A stretch of 64,000 bases of DNA from an uncultured Alistipes sp. (GTDB taxonomy: Bacteria > Bacteroidota > Bacteroidia > Bacteroidales > Rikenellaceae), in the NCBI GenBank assembly GCA_900539755.1, contig UQDC01000005.1, forward strand, positions 113,013 through 177,012, given 5' to 3'. Shown here piece by piece: positions 16,058-23,856 of the stretch (positions are counted from its first letter, which is position 1; every line of letters begins with the position of its first letter). Made by a program: the position numbers and the translations under genes. The notes under the pieces were generated by a model. The model worked only from the letters and a program-made list of their open reading frames with translations, did no database searches and had not been told where the DNA came from.

Positions 16058-17602
16058 ATGTCAGAGGATAGTAAAGTTCTCGAACTCCAACAGCGGAAAG
16101 AACGTATCCGCTTCGGAGGCGGAACCAAAGCCATCGAAAAACAGAAAGCGATGGGTAAAATGACCGCGCGTGAGCGTATCATTGCGTTGGTAGATGCTGA
16201 CTCTTTCCAGGAGTATGATATGTTTGTTGAGCATGACGGTCGTGATTTCGGCATGCAGGACAAATCTCTGCCGGGTGACGGTGTAATTATCGGTACCGGT
16301 ACCATCATGGGTGCTCCCGTTGCCATTTTTGCACAGGACTTCACGGTTGCCGGCGGTTCGCTCGGTTTTATGCATGCACGCAAGATCACCAAGATCATGG
16401 ATTATGCATTGAATATGCGTATTCCGTTGATCGGTATCAACGACTCGGGTGGAGCTCGTATCCAGGAGGGTGTCAACGCTTTGGCCGGTTACGGTGAAAT
16501 TTTCTTCCGTAATACGCTTTCAAGCGGTGTGATTCCGCAGATTTCGGTGATCCTCGGTCCTTGCGCCGGTGGTGCTGTTTATTCACCTGCATTGACAGAC
16601 TTCGTATTTGTAGTTGAGAATATTTCGAAGATGTTCATCACTGGTCCTGAAGTAATCAAGACCGTTTTGGGTGAGGAGATCTCAATGGAAGAGCTCGGTG
16701 GTGCGAAAGTACACAGCGAGATGACCGGTAATGCTCACTTCTATGCAACCAGCGAGGATGAGTGCTTCGTTCAGATCCGTAAGTTGATCTCGATGATTCC
16801 GGCCAACAACACGATCCGTGCAGAGAAGATCACTCCGGCTAAACCTCTGCCAGAGTATGATCTTACTCAGATCGTTCCGTCAGATCCGACCGTGCCTTAT
16901 GATGTACGTGACGTGATCAAGGCGTTGGTTGATGAGAGCGAATTCCTCGAAGTGATGGAGATGTTCGCAGCCAATATCGTAATTGGTTTCGGTCGCGTGA
17001 ACGGCGAGACTGTCGGTTTCATTGCCAACCAGCCGCTGGTTATGGCCGGTGTGCTTGACTGCGACTCTTCAGATAAAGCCGCACGTTTCATCCGTTTCTG
17101 CGATGCCTTCAATATTCCGATCGTTACCCTCGAAGACCTGCCGGGTTACCTGCCGGGTATAGACCAGGAGCATGCTGGTGTGATCCGTCACGGTGCAAAA
17201 CTGCTTTATGCATACAGCGAGGCTACTGTGCCTTCAATTACTGTAGTGTTGCGTAAGGCTTATGGTGGTGGTTATATCGCTATGGGTTCTCGTCACCTGC
17301 GTGCAGACTTCGTATTCGCATGGCCGAATGCAGAGATTGCCGTTATGGGTCCTGAAGGAGCTGCCAATATCATCTTCCGCAAGGAGATCATGAACGCAGA
17401 GAATCCTGCCGAGATGCGTCAGCTCAAGATCAAAGAGTACAAAGACAAGTTTGCCAATCCGTATGTGGCTGCGGCCAAAGGTTATATCGACTCAGTGATT
17501 GCACCTGCTGAAACTCGTAAGTTCATCGAGCATGCACTGCGCGTATCGGCTCACAAGAATCGTTCTCAGCCAAACAAGAAACACGGTAATGTGCCTTTGT
17601 AG
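16058..17602 (+). CDS. Biotin-dependent acyl-CoA carboxyltransferase (MmdA/PccB type)
   Basis: 514-residue crotonase-fold carboxyltransferase of the kind found as PccB in propionyl-CoA carboxylase and MmdA in methylmalonyl-CoA decarboxylase. Both acyl-CoA and carboxybiotin half-sites are present: INDSGGARIQEGV, GPCAGGAVYSPALTDF, EDLPGYLPGIDQEH, RKAYGGGYIAMGSRHL and AVMGPEGAANI. The next gene is its biotin carrier. Neither a biotin carboxylase nor the sodium-pumping membrane subunit MmdB is adjacent, so the sequence does not decide between carboxylation of propionyl-CoA and decarboxylation of methylmalonyl-CoA. Codon choice looks strongly adapted, suggesting high expression. Confidence 0.9.
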   Translation: MSEDSKVLELQQRKERIRFGGGTKAIEKQKAMGKMTARERIIALVDADSFQEYDMFVEHDGRDFGMQDKSLPGDGVIIGTGTIMGAPVAIFAQDFTVAGGSLGFMHARKITKIMDYALNMRIPLIGINDSGGARIQEGVNALAGYGEIFFRNTLSSGVIPQISVILGPCAGGAVYSPALTDFVFVVENISKMFITGPEVIKTVLGEEISMEELGGAKVHSEMTGNAHFYATSEDECFVQIRKLISMIPANNTIRAEKITPAKPLPEYDLTQIVPSDPTVPYDVRDVIKALVDESEFLEVMEMFAANIVIGFGRVNGETVGFIANQPLVMAGVLDCDSSDKAARFIRFCDAFNIPIVTLEDLPGYLPGIDQEHAGVIRHGAKLLYAYSEATVPSITVVLRKAYGGGYIAMGSRHLRADFVFAWPNAEIAVMGPEGAANIIFRKEIMNAENPAEMRQLKIKEYKDKFANPYVAAAKGYIDSVIAPAETRKFIEHALRVSAHKNRSQPNKKHGNVPL

Positions 17603-17634
17603 CAGATCGTGTGATTACTTAAATATTTTAAGTT

Positions 17635-17952
17635 ATGGCAGAAGAAAAACAGTATGATATATTGACTACGATGCATGGTAGCTTCAAAACGACCTTTACG
17701 AAGAAGCACCTTGCACGTAAGCCTTGGCAGCCTGAAAATCCCAAGCACATCAAATCGAATATCCCTGGAACGATTGTGAAAGTATGTGTGACGGAGGGTC
17801 AGGAGGTAAAAGCGGGTGATATTCTGCTTGTTTTCAAAGCAATGAAGATGAACAGCAATATCCGTGCAGCCCAGGACGGTAAAGTGAAAAAAATCGATGT
17901 CAAAGAGGGTGACAATGTACACAGTCACGCTGTAATGATTGAGATGGAATAA
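17635..17952 (+). CDS. Biotin carboxyl carrier protein of the acyl-CoA carboxyltransferase
   Basis: 105-residue biotinyl/lipoyl domain protein. The biotin-accepting lysine is in the FKAMKMN motif (K71), with the family glycine turn EGDNVHSH near the end. The first ~40 residues (charged, ending KPWQPENPKHIKS) form an N-terminal extension before the barrel, instead of the Ala/Pro linker common in this family. It lies 32 bases after the carboxyltransferase gene and is followed by a terminator, so the pair is a two-gene operon. The biotin would come from the bioFGC-dependent pathway. Confidence 0.93.
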   Translation: MAEEKQYDILTTMHGSFKTTFTKKHLARKPWQPENPKHIKSNIPGTIVKVCVTEGQEVKAGDILLVFKAMKMNSNIRAAQDGKVKKIDVKEGDNVHSHAVMIEME

Positions 17953-17970
17953 TTTTAAACTGTGTTATAG

Positions 17971-18016
17971 AAAGGGGACGATTGAATTAATTTTCAGTCG
18001 TCCCTTTTTTATTTTT
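17971..18016 (+). terminator. Terminator after the biotin carrier gene
   Basis: Stem GGGACGATTG with CAGTCGTCCC (one G-U pair), then six T and another T-rich stretch. Confidence 0.88.
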
Positions 18017-18076
18017 AGCCGCCCAAATGGTATATTTAGACAAATGTTTTTAATGTCTAATTTAATGTCATGTGTT

Positions 18077-18496
18077 ATGAAAAGTTTATTGTGCTTGGTG
18101 ATGCTTGTTGCTTTTAGCTGGACATCTTATGCGCAGCCGCAATCCAATGAAAACGAAAACAAAAAATCGTACATGTATTGCGAGATTGTCGGAATGACAA
18201 AGTTTATGAGCAATAAGGTCAACGTAACGTTGGATTTTGGACAGTTCAATAAATTTGGATCTGATCAACGGTTGCGAGATGAGGAGGGTAAGCCGATCGT
18301 ATTCAATTCAATGGTTGATGCTATGAACTGGATGGGGGCAGATGGGTGGCAGTTTATGCAGGCCTATGCAGTTACCATGGGGTCAACAAATGTTTATCAT
18401 TGGCTGTTGAGATTGGATTTAGACACGCTGACACCAGAAGAAAAAGAGGCTGCATTAGCCAAATTTAAAACGAAAGCCGATTTTAAAGATAAATAA
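18077..18496 (+). CDS. Small secreted protein, conserved-looking, unknown function
   Basis: 139 residues from ATG 18077, chosen because it begins a good signal peptide (MKSLLCLVMLVAFSWTSYAQ, cleavage after SYAQ); the longer open frame upstream reads through the preceding terminator. The mature protein has a YCEIVGMTKFMSNKVNVTLDFGQ block and a FNSMVDAMNWMGADGWQF block, then an acidic C-terminus. I recall similar ~130-residue exported proteins in other Bacteroidales but no function. A near-consensus -7 element (TATATTTA) lies about 45 bases upstream. Closed by the terminator at 18663-18702. Confidence 0.7.
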   Translation: MKSLLCLVMLVAFSWTSYAQPQSNENENKKSYMYCEIVGMTKFMSNKVNVTLDFGQFNKFGSDQRLRDEEGKPIVFNSMVDAMNWMGADGWQFMQAYAVTMGSTNVYHWLLRLDLDTLTPEEKEAALAKFKTKADFKDK

Positions 18497-18662
18497 GCTC
18501 AATTATCTCATAGACCGGACGAATGTCGAATTCGACAGTTTTTAGTATGAAGCATTGTTGTATTGTACTGATATGGTCGAAGGTATTGATGCTGGTCGAA
18601 TGGGACGATTGAAATTGTACAGGTTTTAGATCTATTTTATTGATAACGTCTATCATGTAAAA

Positions 18663-18702
18663 CAAAGGGCGAACTCAATCAGAGTTCGCCCTTTGTTGTT
18701 TT
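18663..18702. terminator. Bidirectional terminator between the secreted protein gene and aroE
   Basis: Perfect 14-bp stem (18663-18676 with 18682-18695), 5-base loop, T-rich on the plus side and TTTTAC on the minus side, placed between convergent genes. Confidence 0.9.
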
Positions 18703-18715
18703 TGGTGTTGTGTTT

Positions 18716-19462
18716 TTATTCATGGGAGGTGGTATTCCAAATTTCCCAGGCCTTTTCTGCCTGACCGATCAGCATGTCGTAACCATTACGAATAGCCGCA
18801 CCTTGTTCTTGACCTCGCCTTAAAAATTCGGTAAGAGCTGGGTTGTAAACCAGATCGAACAGAAAATGCGCAGGTGTGAGTGTTTCGTAAGGGATTGCCG
18901 GGCAACCGGTTATTTTGGGAAAGGTGCCCAGGGGTGTGGCATTGATAATCAGTTTGTGTGTCTCCATCACTTCCGGAGTCAACTCGGAGTAGGTTAAACG
19001 ATTGTCTCCACTTTGACGGGAAACGAACGAGAAAGGAATCCCCAGTTTTTTTAAAACGTATGCTACCGCTTTCGATGCCCCACCTGTACCTAGGATTAAT
19101 GCATTAGGGCGCTTGTTTCCGATCAGATCTAACAACGATTTCTGGAATCCATAGGCATCTGTGTTGTAACCGAACAGTCCCTTGGGTGTGATTTTTACGC
19201 AGTTGACTGCACCGATTTCTCGGGCTTCACCTCCCAGATCGGTAAGATAGGGGATGACCTCCTGTTTGTAGGGAATCGTTACGTTGAAGCCGCACAGTTC
19301 GGGATGATTTTCCAGCATGGCTGGTAATTCGAGAATAGACTCCAGCGGAAAGTTTCGGTATTCGCATTCGGGCAGATGTTCCTGTTGGAATTTATCCGCG
19401 AAATAGCGCGCTGAAAAGGAGTGCCCCAAAGGGAAACCGATCAGACCGTACAATCGTTTCAT
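18716..19462 (-). CDS. aroE: Shikimate dehydrogenase AroE
   Basis: NADPH-dependent reduction of 3-dehydroshikimate to shikimate in aromatic amino acid synthesis. The N-terminus YGLIGFPLGHSFSARYF holds the substrate-binding serines; NVTIPYKQEVIPYL carries the catalytic lysine; GTGGASKAVAYVL is the nucleotide-binding loop. Length 248 is slightly short of the usual 270 but typical for Bacteroidota. It overlaps the upstream VTT gene by 4 bases and is expressed from that gene's promoter. Confidence 0.95.
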   Translation of the reverse strand: MKRLYGLIGFPLGHSFSARYFADKFQQEHLPECEYRNFPLESILELPAMLENHPELCGFNVTIPYKQEVIPYLTDLGGEAREIGAVNCVKITPKGLFGYNTDAYGFQKSLLDLIGNKRPNALILGTGGASKAVAYVLKKLGIPFSFVSRQSGDNRLTYSELTPEVMETHKLIINATPLGTFPKITGCPAIPYETLTPAHFLFDLVYNPALTEFLRRGQEQGAAIRNGYDMLIGQAEKAWEIWNTTSHE

Positions 19463-20070
19463 TGGATGATGTATTTAACTGCCACAAAACTTCCGATGAG
19501 CAGGACGGTGAAGGCGATGGCCAACCAATTGAAGTATTTGTCGATAAATACTTTGATCGGGGCACCGTATTTCCAAATGAGCCAACCGAACAGGAAGAAG
19601 CGGAGTCCGCGACTGACAATGGATGCGATGATAAACATCGGAATATTGAGTTTGAAAACACCGGCCGTAATGGTGATCAACTTATAGGGGATTGGGGTGA
19701 ATCCGGCGGTAAATACGACCCAAAAGTTGTATTGGTTGTAAATGGCGCTGATGTGTTCGTACTCTTCGTGGGTAAATCCGGGGATAATCCGGAAGAAGAA
19801 GTTGGCAACAGCTGTAAATTCGCCACCAGGGGTGAGCCATAGGTAGTGGCCGATCGCATAGCCAGCCATCGCCCCTAAGACGGATCCGAGTGTACAGATG
19901 AATGCGTAGCGGAATGCTTTGGTCGTACATCCTAAGCAAAGGGCAATCAATAATACATCGGGAGGAATGGGAAAAAAGCTGGATTCAGCGAATGCCAAAA
20001 TGAATAGAGCAGTGCCTCCCCAGCGGCTATCGGCCCATTTTAAGATCCAATGATAGAGACGTTTCAACAT
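19459..20070 (-). CDS. VTT/SNARE-associated (DedA superfamily, YqaA-like) membrane protein
   Basis: 203-residue inner membrane protein with four to five hydrophobic segments. It carries the VTT-domain pattern: ESSFFPIPPDVLLIALCLG near residues 30-48, GSVLGAMAGYAIGHYLW, and FTPIPYKLITITAGVF with the conserved Phe-x-Pro-x-Pro and G residues. YqaA-like members are thought to act in lipid scrambling or envelope homeostasis; the exact role is unproven. I chose ATG 20070 because the upstream extension to 20130 runs into the promoter element. It is co-transcribed with aroE by a 4-base overlap. Confidence 0.88.
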   Translation of the reverse strand: MLKRLYHWILKWADSRWGGTALFILAFAESSFFPIPPDVLLIALCLGCTTKAFRYAFICTLGSVLGAMAGYAIGHYLWLTPGGEFTAVANFFFRIIPGFTHEEYEHISAIYNQYNFWVVFTAGFTPIPYKLITITAGVFKLNIPMFIIASIVSRGLRFFLFGWLIWKYGAPIKVFIDKYFNWLAIAFTVLLIGSFVAVKYIIQ

Positions 20071-20127
20071 GATGTAGTGTGATTTTGTGGATTTGCTTGA
20101 AAGAGTATCCTGGATGGCAAACATCCG

Positions 20128-20135
20128 CAAAGATA
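20128..20135 (-). promoter_or_regulatory. Promoter -7 element TATCTTTG of the VTT gene-aroE operon
   Basis: Exact TAnnTTTG match 58 bases upstream of ATG 20070. It makes a longer start at 20130 impossible, since the element covers it. Confidence 0.75.
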
Positions 20136-20841
20136 CTGTTTTCTTGGTAGATTCAAATAGAGGGTGAGTATTTACAAGTGGAAGGTAGAGAATGAATAAA
20201 TGGGATAACGCTTAGAGGCAAAAGTTGAAGATGCTTATATAAACGGTAATCCAATAAGGGGGACAGAGCTTATCCGTAAATAGTAGTGTATTTGATGTTT
20301 GCATTTTGCATTTGTGTGATGTGCTTTGGAGTGTTGCCGTATGGAGTGTAATGAATTACGCGTCTATATGCAAATCCATAGGGAATATAGTTGAAATTGC
20401 GGATGTAATTTCGTATTTTTGAAAGAATGAAATGTAACCTTCGTTTAGAAAATATGGTATCTGAATAGTGATTGGCTGATACTAAATAGTTGCAATTTCC
20501 TCTGTATGTAGTATCGTCATGCATGGATGAAGCAAAGATAATCTGTAATTCTGGACGTGTTATGGTGATAATCATTGCGTGGGGATTTGAACAAGTTGCT
20601 TTTAGGTACCAAGGTTTTCTTAAGAAGAGAAGTAGTGCCGGTCATTATATGGGATCATGAATAGCGGTAAAATTTTTGTGTTTTAACAGGATGTTTCGGA
20701 AGAAAACGTAAGAACGTAAAGTGAAATGATCGTATTCATGTTGAATCTCATGTACAATCAACAATGTTGTTTTGAGTGGATGCATTGTGAAAAATGAGTG
20801 ATGGCGAATCCGGTTTTGAGATTAGTAATAGTTGTAGAATT
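20136..20841. other. Long stretch without a confident gene; possible small minus-strand transcription unit
   Basis: About 700 AT-rich bases. On the minus strand an exact -7 element (TATCTTTG, 20533-20540) is followed at the predicted start by ATG 20524, opening a leaderless 84-codon frame to 20270 with unusual, basic and Tyr/Asn-rich composition. No ribosome-binding site, terminator or family similarity is seen, so it could equally be a small RNA or chance. The plus-strand part near 20640-20841 leads into the amidase gene without a recognisable promoter. Confidence 0.35.
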
Positions 20842-21612
20842 ATGAAAATAACCCTTTTACAAAGAGATATTGTATGGGCGGATCCTGAAGCGAATATGTG
20901 CAAAAATGCACAATTACTTTCGGATAATGCCGGTGCTGATTTGTATGTGTTCCCGGAGATGTTCTCGACAGGGTTTTGTACACAGCCGGAGGGAATTGCT
21001 GAGCCAGCACCTTCGCAGACACTTGAATGGATGAAACAGCAGGCAACCCAATCAGGAGTAGCCCTCGCTGGAAGTGTTGCTGTAACGGATGAGGGACGAT
21101 ATTATAACCGGTTTTATTTTGTGACTCCGGATGGAGAGGTGGTGCAATATGATAAAAAACATCTTTTCACATTTGGAGGGGAACATTTGAGGTTTACACC
21201 GGGCAGAGAGCGTGTTGTGATCACGTATAAAGGAGTGAGAATTCTGCCACAGATCTGTTATGACTTGCGTTTCCCGGTATGGACACGGAACCGAGGTGAT
21301 TATGATATGATCATTTATGTGGCAAGCTGGCCGAAACCCAGAACAAATGCATGGCGTCAGCTGTTGCGGGCACGTGCTATCGAGAATCAGTGTTACGTTG
21401 CCGGAGTGAATAGATGCGGCCATGATCCTTACTGTGAATACGAGGGCGGAACAGTGATCCTTGATCCGTATGGCCAGGTGATGGCGGAGTGTCCAGACGG
21501 TGTCGAAAGTCAAATCAGTGCTGAAATTGATTTGGAGAAGCTGGATGATTTCCGTAAGAAATTTCCAGTGCTTGACGATGCTGATGATTTTGTGATCACT
21601 CCATCCCTGTAG
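20842..21612 (+). CDS. Nitrilase-superfamily amidase, omega-amidase (YafV/Nit2) type
   Basis: 256 residues. The Glu-Lys-Cys catalytic triad of the carbon-nitrogen hydrolases is complete: E39 in VFPEMFSTGF, K105 in YDKKHLF, C139 in LPQICYDLRFPVW. The FPEMFSTGF and TFGGEHLRFTPG blocks are typical of omega-amidases, which hydrolyse alpha-ketoglutaramate and alpha-ketosuccinamate, the keto acids left when glutamine or asparagine donate an amino group. I chose ATG 20842 at the family N-terminus (MKITLLQRDIVW). It lies 43 bases before iorA and near an aminotransferase, so it may drain the keto-amide of a glutamine-dependent transamination; this is inference. Confidence 0.88.
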   Translation: MKITLLQRDIVWADPEANMCKNAQLLSDNAGADLYVFPEMFSTGFCTQPEGIAEPAPSQTLEWMKQQATQSGVALAGSVAVTDEGRYYNRFYFVTPDGEVVQYDKKHLFTFGGEHLRFTPGRERVVITYKGVRILPQICYDLRFPVWTRNRGDYDMIIYVASWPKPRTNAWRQLLRARAIENQCYVAGVNRCGHDPYCEYEGGTVILDPYGQVMAECPDGVESQISAEIDLEKLDDFRKKFPVLDDADDFVITPSL

Positions 21613-21620
21613 TGCCAGAT

Positions 21621-21628
21621 TAGTTTTG
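21621..21628 (+). promoter_or_regulatory. Promoter -7 element TAGTTTTG of iorA
   Basis: Exact TAnnTTTG match in the 43-base gap after the amidase stop, 28 bases before the iorA ATG. It would give the iorAB-aminotransferase genes their own start. Confidence 0.6.
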
Positions 21629-21655
21629 AAACAATAGAGATTTTAATTTACACAT

Positions 21656-23284
21656 ATGACACAGATTAAATTATTACTTGGCGATGAAGCGATAGCTGAA
21701 GGAGCCTTGCAATCGGGACTGAAGGGCGTGTATGCCTATCCCGGTACACCAAGTACGGAAATCACAGAATATATACAGCATGCTGCCATATCCAAAGAGA
21801 ACGGTATTCACTGTACGTGGAGCTGCAATGAGAAGACGGCTATGGAGGCGGCCTTGGGTATGTCTTATGCCGGATGTAGAAGTATGGTTTGTATGAAACA
21901 TGTCGGCATGAATGTGGCTGCCGATGCGTTTGTCAATGCGGCCATGACGGGTGTAAACGGCGGATTGGTAGTGGTTGCAGCCGATGATCCTTCGATGCAC
22001 TCTTCACAAAATGAGCAAGATTCTCGCTTTTATGGGAAATTTGCGATGATTCCGATTCTTGAGCCTTCGACGCAACAAGAGGCCTACGAGATGATCCAAT
22101 ATGCCTTTGAACTGTCTGAGACGGAGAAGCTACCGGTGTTGATGCGAATCACTACTCGATTGGCCCATTCACGTGCTGCCGTAAATGTCAAGACAACAAA
22201 ACCGGAGATTGCCAGAAAACCGGTTGCCGATGAGCCTGCCTCTTGGGTTTTGCTTCCGGCCAATGCTAAACGAAAAAATAACGCCTTGACGGCCAAACAA
22301 TCCTATTTGGAAAAATTGTCGGGCGAAACGTCATTTTTCAAGACAACTTTGGCCGAACAGAGTAATGGCGTTGGAATCATTACCTGCGGTACGGGATACA
22401 ACTATGTAATGGAAAACGATGCTCTGAAAGCGGGCTTCCATATAATGAAAATTTCGCAGTATCCGGTTCCGGCGGAGAAGGTGCGGGAGTTTGCCAAATT
22501 GTGCAAAGGGATCTTGATTGTTGAAGATGGACAACCTTTCCTTGAGGAGCAGGTGCGAGGTATTCTCGGAGGTGATTACACGATTAAAGGTCGGTTGACC
22601 GGCGCTCTGCCCCGAACGGGAGAGTTGAATCCGGACCATGTGGCTGTGGCTTTGGGGATGAAAAACATCCCGGCTTTCTCGATTCCGGAGGGAATTGTGC
22701 CGAGACCACCTGCACTGTGTCAGGGTTGTGGGCACAGGGATGTCTATATTGCCCTCAATAAGGTGCTTGCCGACTATCCCAATGCTAAGGTGTTCGCCGA
22801 TATCGGATGTTATACGTTGGGTGCATTGCCTCCATTCTGTGCTATTGATACCTGTGTGGATATGGGTGCCTCGATAACGATGGCGAAAGGTGCTGCGGAT
22901 ACCGGACTCTATCCGGCCGTTGCAGTGATTGGTGACTCGACTTTTACCCATAGCGGTATGACAGGTCTGCTGGATGCTGTTAATGACAAGGCTAATATTA
23001 CCGTTGTGATTTCAGATAATTTGACCACGGCAATGACCGGCGGTCAGGATTCGGCCGGAACCAGCAAATTCGAGGCGATTTGCATTGCATTAGGCGTTGA
23101 GAAGGATCACGTACGGGTGGTTGTACCGCTGCCGAAGAATATGGAGGAGATCACCAAGACGATCAAGGAGGAATTGGAGTATAAGGGCGTTTCGGTGATT
23201 ATTCCGCGACGTGAGTGCATCCAGACTTCGGCAAGAAAAAAACGTGTAGAACTGTCAAAACGCAATGAGGAGGAAACGAAATGA
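21656..23284 (+). CDS. iorA: Indolepyruvate ferredoxin oxidoreductase alpha subunit, without the C-terminal ferredoxin domain
   Basis: TPP enzyme subunit that, with IorB, interconverts aryl pyruvates (indole-, phenyl-, hydroxyphenyl-pyruvate) and CoA with aryl-acetyl-CoA, CO2 and reduced carrier. Visible are the N-terminal YAYPGTPSTEITEYI block, LCQGCGHRD, and the TPP-binding GDSTFTHSGMTGLLDAV with NLTTAMTGGQ. Canonical IorA continues after a PRRxC segment into a domain with two [4Fe-4S] motifs. Here the protein ends about 20 residues after PRRECIQTS, at 542 residues, with no CxxCxxC, so electrons must leave through another protein. The last bases overlap iorB (ATGA). Confidence 0.92.
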   Translation: MTQIKLLLGDEAIAEGALQSGLKGVYAYPGTPSTEITEYIQHAAISKENGIHCTWSCNEKTAMEAALGMSYAGCRSMVCMKHVGMNVAADAFVNAAMTGVNGGLVVVAADDPSMHSSQNEQDSRFYGKFAMIPILEPSTQQEAYEMIQYAFELSETEKLPVLMRITTRLAHSRAAVNVKTTKPEIARKPVADEPASWVLLPANAKRKNNALTAKQSYLEKLSGETSFFKTTLAEQSNGVGIITCGTGYNYVMENDALKAGFHIMKISQYPVPAEKVREFAKLCKGILIVEDGQPFLEEQVRGILGGDYTIKGRLTGALPRTGELNPDHVAVALGMKNIPAFSIPEGIVPRPPALCQGCGHRDVYIALNKVLADYPNAKVFADIGCYTLGALPPFCAIDTCVDMGASITMAKGAADTGLYPAVAVIGDSTFTHSGMTGLLDAVNDKANITVVISDNLTTAMTGGQDSAGTSKFEAICIALGVEKDHVRVVVPLPKNMEEITKTIKEELEYKGVSVIIPRRECIQTSARKKRVELSKRNEEETK

Positions 23285-23856
23285 AAAAAGATATAATTCT
23301 TTCTGGAGTGGGGGGGCAAGGTATCCTCTCCATAGCGACCATTATCGGAGACGCTGCAACCAAAGCCGGGCTGAACCTGAAACAGGCGGAAGTTCATGGG
23401 ATGAGTCAACGTGGAGGTGAAGTTGAATCGGGTCTGAGACTTTCGGATACGGAGATCTATTCGGATTTGGTGCCCCTGGGATCGGCCGATATGATTTTGT
23501 CGATGGAGCCGATGGAGGCGCTTCGTTATCTGCCATTCTTGCACCCAGATGGGTATGTGATCACCTCGTCTTCTCCGTTCAAGAATATTTCGAACTATCC
23601 GGAAGAGAAGGTTCAGGCGGCCCTTGCCAACCTGAAAAATGTGATCACTATCGATTTGGACCAGATCACCAAAGAACACGCGATGCCCAAATCGGCCAAT
23701 GTGGTACTGTTGGGAGCTGCTGCTCGTTTTATCGGGATTCTGACCCCGGAACAGATTGAGGCGAGTATCCGCAATATCTTCGCATCGAAAGGGGAGAAGA
23801 TCGTTGAGATGAATTTGAAGGCATTTGAAATCGGGCAGGAGTATGGCAGCAGATAA
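23281..23856 (+). CDS. iorB: Indolepyruvate oxidoreductase beta subunit
   Basis: 191-residue gamma-type pyruvate/2-oxoacid oxidoreductase subunit that completes IorA. The N-terminal ILSGVGGQGILSIATIIG and the EVHGMSQRGGEVESGLRL block are the family signatures, involved in CoA and TPP contacts at the subunit interface. It starts inside the iorA stop (4-base overlap) and overlaps the aminotransferase start by 14 bases, so the three are translated together. Confidence 0.94.
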   Translation: MKKDIILSGVGGQGILSIATIIGDAATKAGLNLKQAEVHGMSQRGGEVESGLRLSDTEIYSDLVPLGSADMILSMEPMEALRYLPFLHPDGYVITSSSPFKNISNYPEEKVQAALANLKNVITIDLDQITKEHAMPKSANVVLLGAAARFIGILTPEQIEASIRNIFASKGEKIVEMNLKAFEIGQEYGSR

